Positions 7,376 through 12,818 of a stretch of DNA of 14,835 bases are shown piece by piece (positions within the stretch are counted from its first letter, which is position 1; every line of letters begins with the position of its first letter). The position numbers were made by a program, and so were the translations under genes. A model generated the notes under the pieces. That model worked only from the letters and a program-made list of their open reading frames with translations, was not told the DNA's origin and did no database searches. The DNA lies in NCBI GenBank assembly GCA_012032575.1, contig JAAUSP010000132.1:1-14835 (forward strand), read 5' to 3'. The DNA is from Anaerolineales bacterium (lineage in GTDB: Bacteria > Chloroflexota > Anaerolineae > 4572-78 > J111).

Positions 7376-8128
7376 ATGGATAATCACTGGCAGACCTTAC
7401 TAAACGACATCACCACCTGCCGCGCCTGCCCCCGGCTGGTTGAGTGGCGGGAACAGGTGGCCCGCGACAAGCGCCGGGCTTATCAGGACTGCGATTATTG
7501 GGGCAAACCTGTCCCCGGCTTTGGCGACCCGCTGGGGCGGGTATTGGTGGTGGGGCTGGCTCCTGGCGCGCACGGCTCCAATCGCACCGGGCGCATGTTC
7601 ACCGGCGATAGTTCCGGCGATACGTTATACAGCGCCCTGTATCGGGCCGGATTCGCCAGCCAACCGACCTCGCGCCACCGCGACGATGGGTTGACTTTGA
7701 CCGACGCTTTTATTACAGCCGTGGGTCGCTGCGCACCGCCGGGTAATCGTCCGTCGCCGGAAGAGTTGGCCCGGTGCCGGCCCTTTTTGGCGCGAGAATT
7801 TACCTTGATGCCCCAGGTTCAGGTATTAGTGGCTTTGGGCCAAATCGCTTTTGAGGGTTGTTTGCGGGTGTTGCGGGTGTATGAGTATAAGGCTGAGGCT
7901 AAGGCTGAGGCTGAGAATGATCCCCGTCCACCGTCCGCTGCGCGTGTTTACCGTCTACCCAAGTTTGGACACGGATTGAGCCATCTTTTCAGCAAGGCTG
8001 CTTCGGGTGAGCGTAAATATTTGGTGACCTCGTATCACCCCAGCCGGCAGAATACCCAAACCGGCCGTCTGACTCAGGCCATGCTGGATGAGGTATTTGT
8101 CCTGGCCCGGTCGTTGTTAACAGAGTGA
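7376..8128 (+). CDS. Family 5 (UDGb-type) uracil-DNA glycosylase
   Basis: This 250-residue protein carries the family 5 motif GLAPGAHGSNRTGR (residues 60-73) followed by MFTGDSSGD. Like other UDGb enzymes it lacks the catalytic Asp of family 1 and 4 enzymes in this motif. The second motif is SYHPSRQNTQTGRLT (219-233). C15, C18, C119 and C134 are placed to ligate the iron-sulfur cluster of this family. It removes uracil, and in known members other deaminated bases, from DNA, leaving an abasic site. I chose ATG 7376, behind AAGGGAG, over ATG 7331: the extra 15 residues from 7331 are encoded by the octamer repeat. A 12-bp direct repeat inserts a KAEAKAEAE-like stretch at about 171-181. It converges on the AP endonuclease gene, the next enzyme in base-excision repair. 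Confidence 0.92.
   Translation: MDNHWQTLLNDITTCRACPRLVEWREQVARDKRRAYQDCDYWGKPVPGFGDPLGRVLVVGLAPGAHGSNRTGRMFTGDSSGDTLYSALYRAGFASQPTSRHRDDGLTLTDAFITAVGRCAPPGNRPSPEELARCRPFLAREFTLMPQVQVLVALGQIAFEGCLRVLRVYEYKAEAKAEAENDPRPPSAARVYRLPKFGHGLSHLFSKAASGERKYLVTSYHPSRQNTQTGRLTQAMLDEVFVLARSLLTE
7889..7912. repeat. 12-bp direct repeat inside the UDG gene
   Basis: Two exact copies of aaggctgaggct, built from the hexamer aggctg/aggcta, encode an Ala/Glu/Lys-rich stretch at residues about 171-181. This falls in a loop before the conserved RLPKFGHG segment and looks like a local expansion. Confidence 0.8.
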
Positions 8129-8133
8129 AGATC

Positions 8134-8211
8134 GAGGCTGGAAGATGGTAAATAGAGGACAAAAGATCGTCGCTGCCATTTGCTATCCACTATCTTCTAT
8201 CTTCCATCCTC
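8134..8211. repeat. Imperfect inverted repeat between the converging UDG and exonuclease III genes
   Basis: Arms 8134-8155 and 8190-8211 match at 18 of 22 positions when one is reverse-complemented. The right arm has tatcttc-type 7-bp units. It overlaps the end of the exonuclease III frame and supplies its TAG and last few codons. Lying between two converging genes, it may serve as a bidirectional transcription barrier, but no T-run typical of an intrinsic terminator is present. Confidence 0.7.
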
Positions 8212-8979
8212 AGTTTTATCCCCACCGGACAGTGATCGCTGCCCATGACGTCGGGTAGAATAAAGGCGTCCTCTATCCGGTCCAATCCCTCTTGAGCGAT
8301 AAAAATAGTCCAGCCGCCAGCCGATGTTGCGCGCCCTGGCCCCGGTGACCATGGACCACCAGGTGTACTGTCCGGCCAATTTGGGGTAGCAGTGCCGGAA
8401 GGTGTCAATGTAGCCGGCAGCCACAAGCCGGTCCATCCAGGCCCGTTCTTCGGGCAGAAAGCCGGTGGTGTTTTGATTGGCTTTGGGATGGGCCAGATCA
8501 ATCGGAAAGTGGGCGGTGTTAACATCGCCGCAGAAGATAACGGTTTGGCCCTGCACCCGCAGTTGTTGGCATTTGTTCAAAAAGGCTTCGTAAAAGGCCA
8601 TTTTGAACGGCACGCGGGCGTGGTCGCGCCTGCCGTTGGGAAAGTAGCAGTTGAGCAGGGTAAAGGTGGGATACTCGGCAATGATGGTCCGGCCCTCATC
8701 GTCGAATTCGGGGATGCCCAGGCCAAACTGAACGGAGAGCGGTTCGGTGCGGCTGAACAGGGCAGTCCCGCTGTAGCCTTTGCGACTGTTCGCGTTGTGC
8801 CAGAAAGTGCGATAACCGGCAGGTTGGGCCACCTCGGCGGGCAGTTGGCTGGCCTCACACTTGGTTTCCTGGAGACAAACAATATCGGCCTGGGCCTGGG
8901 CTAGCCAATCCAGAAAGCCTTTTTTGTGGATAGCCCGCATGCCGTTGACGTTCCAGGAGAGCAGGGTAAGTGTTGTCAT
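8190..8979 (-). CDS. xth: Exonuclease III / AP endonuclease family (one +1 frameshift)
   Basis: The product is about 262 residues after removing one base, close to the family length of about 260. Motifs in order are LSWNVNGMRA (N10), LQETK (E38), NCYFPNG (Y112), CGDVNTAH (D152, N154), YTWWS, WRLDYF (D224) and MGSDHCPVG (D248, H249), which together form the metal and catalytic set of ExoIII enzymes. The A-run at 8301-8305 has one base too many: the uncorrected frame passes into an unrelated tail and misses the catalytic SDH, while the other frame carries it. The last residues, RMEDRR, and the stop come from a repeat arm. The enzyme cuts DNA at abasic sites, such as those left by the neighbouring uracil-DNA glycosylase. 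No ribosome-binding site lies before the ATG. Confidence 0.92.
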
Positions 8980-8988
8980 TATTGAACC

Positions 8989-9017
8989 ATTATGGCTTGT
9001 TTGGGTATAGATGTCAA
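8989..9017 (-). promoter_or_regulatory. Near-consensus sigma-70-type promoter of the exonuclease III gene
   Basis: On the minus strand TTGACA (9017-9012), a 17-bp spacer and CATAAT (8994-8989) precede the ATG at 8979. A start site about 7 bp after the -10 would fall only 2-4 bases before the ATG, so the transcript would be leaderless or nearly so. That fits the missing ribosome-binding site. Confidence 0.7.
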
Positions 9018-9131
9018 TTAAGAAAAATTGAACGAATCTTAACAGAAGATTTACAGAGCCTTAACTGAGACTTAATTCAGAAAGGAGACAATTCAGCCTG
9101 AAAATAATCAGTAAAGTTACAGCGGTGAAGG

Positions 9132-9437
9132 ATGACTCAACCACTGAAACTCACCAAAGGTACAATTTACCTGCAAGGGGTCCAAAGTCATTTTCACGAA
9201 GCGATCACCAGCGCTTTAAAGGTAGAGCCAGGCGACAGCCACCTGACGTATGAAATCTGCGCCGATCTGATCCGTTCAAAACGGAATGGGGATTTAACCT
9301 ACCGGATAGATTATGTCTATCGCTCGCCCATTGACTCACCCGAAGGAACCGGGCCGGCAAAAATCGCCACAGCTACGGCTGCCGGAACCTTCGATTGGTT
9401 GTACTGGCTCTGGTTTTTTTGGTCGGAACAGGTCTGA
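9132..9437 (+). CDS. Small hypothetical protein
   Basis: This is a 101-residue frame that I do not recognise. The N-terminal 80 residues are polar and look like a small folded domain (YEICADLIRS, YRIDYVYRS). The end is strikingly aromatic (FDWLYWLWFFW), possibly a membrane-interface segment. The only Shine-Dalgarno-like sequence (GGTG/AAGG, 9124-9131) directly abuts the ATG. A weak TTTACA-16-TTAATT pair lies at 9050-9077. Its stop is 2 bp from the stop of the S4-domain gene on the other strand, tail-to-tail packing that supports both being real. The 3' end contains a T-run, so a frameshift there cannot be excluded. Confidence 0.5.
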   Translation: MTQPLKLTKGTIYLQGVQSHFHEAITSALKVEPGDSHLTYEICADLIRSKRNGDLTYRIDYVYRSPIDSPEGTGPAKIATATAAGTFDWLYWLWFFWSEQV

Positions 9438-9439
9438 GG

Positions 9440-9642
9440 CTATAACTCAACCAGCAGCGTCCGGCCATTAAAAGTGACTTTGTCGCCGGTTTTTAGCTTT
9501 TTTTGCGCCGGGTTTCGACGACGCCGTTGAGCTGGACCTGGCCTGATTGAATAACCACCTTGGCCTGTCCGCCGGTGCTAACCAGCCCCTGCCATTTTAA
9601 GAATTGGTCGAGTTGAATCGTTTGTTCGTCTGACTCGGGCAT
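9440..9642 (-). CDS. Small S4-domain RNA-binding protein (YaaA/YbcJ-like; one -1 frameshift)
   Basis: Restoring one T to the run at 9498-9504 (plus strand) gives a 67-residue protein. It starts MPESDEQTIQLDQFLKWQGL and continues VSTGGQAKVVIQSGQVQLNG and RRKKKLKTGDKV. This is the S4 RNA-binding fold in the minimal form of YaaA/YbcJ proteins: FLKW..LV.TGG.AK, G.V.LNG and the basic R(K/R)KKL.GD turn. The raw frame stops at the homopolymer after about 50 residues. A GGAG element lies a few bases before the ATG. The usual role in the family is binding structured RNA, often ribosome-related; the exact target is unknown. It lies downstream of fabH on the same strand, separated from it by a terminator. 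Confidence 0.8.
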
Positions 9643-9671
9643 CCACACTCCACGCTGGAGATTTATAAAAA

Positions 9672-9702
9672 GGCCCTAAAGGTCTTCATGACCTTTAGGG
9701 CC
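9672..9702 (-). terminator. Intrinsic terminator of the fabF-fabH unit
   Basis: A perfect 13-bp stem (GGCCCTAAAGGTC, 9672-9684, with 9690-9702) with a 5-nt loop is followed on the minus strand by TTTTTA. It starts 5 bp after the fabH stop codon. On the plus strand there is no T-run, so it works mainly in the fabH direction. Confidence 0.93.
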
Positions 9703-9707
9703 AGGCT

Positions 9708-11174
9708 TTACTTGCCGTTCAATGGCCGCTCTATTTCCGGCGGCTGCTCTCCCGGCTCAGCCGGTTTGCGTAAAGGAATCTCGGCAGGCAGTTCCAGGCG
9801 AAGTGCTTTGCCATTGGTTTTGTGGGAGTGACTTACCTCTGGCTTTTCTTTAACTGGAACCGTATCTGTGGGCTGTTCCTGGGGTGAATCAGCCGGTAAT
9901 GAGTCTTGGGGTCGTTCTTTAACCGGAATCGGAGCCAGCTCTTTGGATTTTTCTTTGACCGGAGCCGGTGTTGTTTCTTTAGACTTTTCCTTAACCGGGG
10001 CCGGCGTTGTTTCTTTGGGTTTTTCCTTGACCGGAGCCGGTTTCGGGCTGGGCAAGATGTCGTCGCCCGGCAGCAAGTTTTCAAACCAGCGTGACAGGCG
10101 AATGGTGGCCGAGCGAACTTTGGCCCAACGATAGATGATCCAGCGCAAGCCTTTGTACCACCACTCGCGCCGCTTGTACGGCATTGGCACGCCCCACTCG
10201 ACGACGGTTGCTCCCCAACTCAGCCCACCGCCAAAACCGACCATAACCAACTTATCTTTACTCTGAACCCGCCCGGCTTCGATAGCCTCACACAAGGCAA
10301 TGGGGATCGAGGCCGCCGAGGTGTTGCCGTATTTTTCCAGGTTGGTAAAAACTTTATCCCGATCAATCTTCAAGGAGTCGGCGGCGCTTTCGATGATGCG
10401 GATGTTGGCCTGATGGGGAATAAATAAGTCAATTTCACTCAAAGGCACGCCGGCTTTTTCGCAAGCCTGCCTGGCCGCTTTGCCCATAACCCGCGTGGCA
10501 AAACGATAAACCTCCCGACCATTCATTTTAATGTAGTGGAGCCGCTGATCTACTGTTTCCCGGCTGGCCGGTAGTTTGCTGCCGCCGGCAGGGATGCATA
10601 AATGTTCCGCCCCGGAGCCGTCGGAGCCAAGCACCGTAGACAAAACGCCGCCGGGCGTCTCATCGGCTTGCAGCACCACCGCACCGGCCCCATCTCCAAA
10701 CAACGGGTAAGTCGTTCGATCCTGAATATCAAGTACCCTGGAAACCGTTTCGGAGCCGATAATCAGGACTACTTTGGCCGTACCCGCCTGAATCATGGCT
10801 GATCCCATCGCCAGAGCATAAACAAAGCCGGAACAGGCCGCACTCAAATCAAACGCGCCAGCATGGGTGGCTCCAATGGCATCCTGTACCAGGCTGGCCG
10901 TTGAGGGAAAAATGTGTTCGGGGCACAAACTGGCCACAATAATCAAATCAACCGCCGAAGGGGCGAGCCGCGCCCGGTCTAAAGCGACTTGAGCGGCGGC
11001 AATGGCCATGCTGGCCGTGGTATCATCTTTGCCGGCAAAGCGGCGCTGCAAAATGCCCGTGCGTGATTTAATCCAATCGTCGGAGGTTTCTACAATTTGG
11101 GCCAGGTCCTCATTGCTGACCACCTTTTCAGGCAGATATTTCCCCCAACCAACAATGTGGGCGTAAGTAGTCAC
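9708..11174 (-). CDS. fabH: 3-oxoacyl-ACP synthase III (FabH) with a long repeat-bearing C-terminal tail
   Basis: Residues 1-330 are a complete FabH: the Cys-His-Asn triad is C114 (LSAACSGF), H254 (PHQANIR) and N284 (YGNTSAAS), with the GFGGGLSWGA end. It condenses acetyl-CoA or a branched acyl-CoA with malonyl-ACP to start fatty-acid synthesis. E. coli FabH is 317 residues, this one 488. Residues 333-368 are rich in Trp, Arg and Lys (RREWWYKGLRWIIYRW) and look amphipathic. Residues 379-426 are four copies of a 12-residue PAPVKEKxKETT unit, followed by more Pro/Lys/Glu-rich sequence to residue 488. The start is a GTG 6 bp after AAAGGAGT. The frame is clean through the tail, so the extension is not a shift artefact. 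It lies 45 bp after fabF and is probably co-transcribed with it. Confidence 0.95.
   Translation of the reverse strand: MTTYAHIVGWGKYLPEKVVSNEDLAQIVETSDDWIKSRTGILQRRFAGKDDTTASMAIAAAQVALDRARLAPSAVDLIIVASLCPEHIFPSTASLVQDAIGATHAGAFDLSAACSGFVYALAMGSAMIQAGTAKVVLIIGSETVSRVLDIQDRTTYPLFGDGAGAVVLQADETPGGVLSTVLGSDGSGAEHLCIPAGGSKLPASRETVDQRLHYIKMNGREVYRFATRVMGKAARQACEKAGVPLSEIDLFIPHQANIRIIESAADSLKIDRDKVFTNLEKYGNTSAASIPIALCEAIEAGRVQSKDKLVMVGFGGGLSWGATVVEWGVPMPYKRREWWYKGLRWIIYRWAKVRSATIRLSRWFENLLPGDDILPSPKPAPVKEKPKETTPAPVKEKSKETTPAPVKEKSKELAPIPVKERPQDSLPADSPQEQPTDTVPVKEKPEVSHSHKTNGKALRLELPAEIPLRKPAEPGEQPPEIERPLNGK
9897..10040 (-). repeat. 36-bp tandem repeat (four units) in the fabH tail
   Basis: Four consecutive 36-bp units encode PAPVKEKPKETT, PAPVKEKSKETT, PAPVKEKSKELA and PIPVKERPQDSL. 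Units diverge progressively toward the C-terminus, with many changes at third codon positions, which suggests older duplications kept for their protein sequence. A further degenerate VPVKEKPE occurs just downstream. Confidence 0.9.
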
Positions 11175-11180
11175 AGAGTT

Positions 11181-11188
11181 ACTCCTTT
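11181..11188 (-). promoter_or_regulatory. Ribosome-binding site that fixes the GTG start of fabH
   Basis: AAAGGAGT on the minus strand ends 6 bp before the GTG at 11174. It is the only strong ribosome-binding site in the fabF-fabH gap, and it directly adjoins the heptamer array at 11191-11218. Confidence 0.8.
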
Positions 11189-11190
11189 AA

Positions 11191-11218
11191 CGTGCAACGT
11201 TCAACGTTCAACGTTAAA
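11191..11218. repeat. cgttcaa heptamer array filling the fabF-fabH gap
   Basis: Four consecutive 7-bp units (cgtgcaa, cgttcaa, cgttcaa, cgttaaa) run from just after the fabF stop to just before the fabH ribosome-binding site. They take up 28 of the 45 bp between the genes. The unit contains the self-complementary hexamer aacgtt. Confidence 0.9.
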
Positions 11219-11219
11219 T

Positions 11220-12464
11220 CTAAAATCCGTTGTATTTCCTCAAGATGATCGTGGCATTGTGACCCCCCAACCCAAACGAATTCGACATAGCGACCGACAC
11301 ATCGGCGGGCCGGGCCACATTAGGGGTGTAATCGAGATCACACTCGGGGTCAGGCGTTTCATAATTAATGGTGGGAGAGATAATACCATCGGTTAGGGTT
11401 TTGACGCAAACCATTGCTTCCAACGCCCCGGCCGCTCCAAACAGGTGGCCGGTCATAGATTTTGAGGAAGTGACGTGGACATTGTAAGCATGCTCGCCCA
11501 AAACTTCTTTAATAGCTTTGGTTTCGGTTTTATCGTTCAGTTCGGTAGCCGTGCCGTGGGCGTTGACGTAATCAATCTCGCTCGGATCAATGCCCGATCG
11601 CTTGATAGCCCGGCGGATGGCCAGAATAGCCCCGCCGGCATCTTCCAGCGGCGAGGCCATGTGGTTGGCATCCACCGAAGTGCCGTAGCCGATAAATTCA
11701 GCCAGGATTGGGGCGTTACGCTCTTTGGCGTGCTCCATCTCTTCCAGCACCAGCACCACCGACCCCTCGCTCATCACAAAGCCGTTGCGGGTCAGGTCAA
11801 AGGGGCGACAGGCTCTGGCCGGATCGTCGTTTTCAACCGATAGCGCTTTCATCACGTTGAACCCGGCAATAATCAACGGGTTGGTGGCCGCCTCGGCGCC
11901 ACCGGCGATAATCGCCTCGGCATCACCACGCGAAATCATCTCAAAGGCCTCCCCCAGCGCATTGGAGCCGGTGGCGCAGGCAGTTACCACAGCCATATTG
12001 GGACCGCGCAGGCCATACTCAATAGCAATGCGGGCCGGGGCCGTGTCGGGTAAAATCATGGGGATGCCAAAAGGACTGACTTTAGTAGGCCCCCGTTGCT
12101 TCAGCACCTCATACTGGCTGAAAGCCGTATCCATCCCCCCGACGCACGAGCCAATTACCAGCCCCACCCGTTCCCGGTCGGTGCCGTTTTCCAGCAGCTT
12201 CGAACTTTCGATGGCCTGGCGCGACGCCTCCATGGCAAAATGGGTGTATCGGTCCATCCGGCGGGCTTCCTTACGCCCAAATAAAGCATCGGCATCAAAG
12301 TTCAACACTTCGCCGGCAAACTTGGTTTCCAACTCGGACACATCAAAACGAGTGATGGTGGTGATCCCACTTTTGCCGGCTTTTAAATTTTTCCAGGCTT
12401 CGTCAACCGTGTTTCCCACCGGCGTGACGGCGCCCATTCCTGTAACCACTACTCTGCGACTCAT
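11220..12464 (-). CDS. fabF: 3-oxoacyl-ACP synthase II (FabF)
   Basis: This is an intact 414-residue ketosynthase, the normal FabF length. The active-site Cys is C163 (TACATGSNALG). The two histidines are H303 (NAHGTATELND) and H340, and K335 lies in SSKSMTGHLFGAAG. The C-terminal SNSFGLGGHNA is typical. It condenses acyl-ACP with malonyl-ACP during chain elongation. A ribosome-binding site (AGGGAG) lies 7-8 bp before the ATG. A perfect -10 lies about 65 bp upstream. The gene is first in a two-gene unit with fabH; the commonly adjoining acpP, fabD and fabG are absent from this window. Confidence 0.97.
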   Translation of the reverse strand: MSRRVVVTGMGAVTPVGNTVDEAWKNLKAGKSGITTITRFDVSELETKFAGEVLNFDADALFGRKEARRMDRYTHFAMEASRQAIESSKLLENGTDRERVGLVIGSCVGGMDTAFSQYEVLKQRGPTKVSPFGIPMILPDTAPARIAIEYGLRGPNMAVVTACATGSNALGEAFEMISRGDAEAIIAGGAEAATNPLIIAGFNVMKALSVENDDPARACRPFDLTRNGFVMSEGSVVLVLEEMEHAKERNAPILAEFIGYGTSVDANHMASPLEDAGGAILAIRRAIKRSGIDPSEIDYVNAHGTATELNDKTETKAIKEVLGEHAYNVHVTSSKSMTGHLFGAAGALEAMVCVKTLTDGIISPTINYETPDPECDLDYTPNVARPADVSVAMSNSFGLGGHNATIILRKYNGF

Positions 12465-12527
12465 AGCATTTCTCCCTACAAATAAATTAAAAACAGCATG
12501 TTTAAGCAGTGTGTCGCTGCCCCCACA

Positions 12528-12533
12528 ATTATA
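12528..12533 (-). promoter_or_regulatory. -10 element of fabF
   Basis: A perfect TATAAT on the minus strand lies about 65 bp upstream of the fabF ATG. No good -35 lies at 16-18 bp (the best are CCACTT or CACTTT), so the promoter may be activator-dependent or recognised mainly through the -10. Confidence 0.5.
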
Positions 12534-12663
12534 ACACTTCGCCCTGGTAAAAGTGGCGGGGTCGTCTGCTAAAAAAGGGGGGTATTCTCCTGTTTTTATC
12601 CCGGTTATTTATTTTTTGGACTTTTTGGAGTCAATATTCGGGAATTTTGGAAAGTGAGGTAGT

Positions 12664-12692
12664 TTGCCTTGACTTATGGCTTGGGCTATACT
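12664..12692 (+). promoter_or_regulatory. Candidate sigma-70-type promoter of mnmG
   Basis: TTGCCT (12664-12669), a 17-bp spacer and TATACT (12687-12692) lie about 125 bp upstream of the mnmG ATG. The arrangement matches the STAS-operon promoter candidate. The resulting leader would contain the heptamer array and its hairpin. Confidence 0.6.
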
Positions 12693-12722
12693 TATCGTTT
12701 CAAAAGAAAGTGGTTTTTTAAT

Positions 12723-12785
12723 CGTCTTATGTCATCTGTCTTGCGTCTTACGTCTTGCGTAATATGAACGGAAGACGCAAGACGT
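12723..12785. repeat. cgtcttg heptamer array with inverted copy in the mnmG leader
   Basis: Five 7-bp units (cgtctta, tgtcatc, tgtcttg, cgtctta, cgtcttg) run from 12723 to 12757. An inverted copy follows: 12750-12760 and 12775-12785 form a perfect 11-bp stem with a 14-nt loop, followed by a short T-run. It lies between the mnmG promoter candidate and the start codon, so it would be transcribed as leader RNA. Confidence 0.85.
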
Positions 12786-12818
12786 TTTAGCTGATAATTA
12801 CCCAACAATTACAGAATT

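Larger units (their letters stand above)
12465..12818. other. Divergent intergenic region between fabF and mnmG
   Basis: This 354-bp gap contains no convincing gene. It holds the fabF -10 element (12528-12533, minus strand), a T-rich stretch at about 12590-12650, the mnmG promoter candidate (12664-12692) and a heptamer array with a hairpin (12723-12785). No RNA gene was recognised. Confidence 0.75.

Noticed and set aside
8392..8904. Plus-strand frame of 170 codons opposite exonuclease III
   Set aside because: It is a shadow of the xth gene; the real motifs are all on the minus strand.
9897..10040. FabH tail as a frameshift artefact
   Set aside because: Four in-phase 36-bp units keep the same peptide with changes mostly at third positions, the frame is clean to a stop, and a terminator follows directly.
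11725..12534. Plus-strand open frame of 269 codons opposite fabF
   Set aside because: It is antisense to an intact FabF and low in recognisable motifs. It runs across the fabF promoter region, which is not what a real gene would do.
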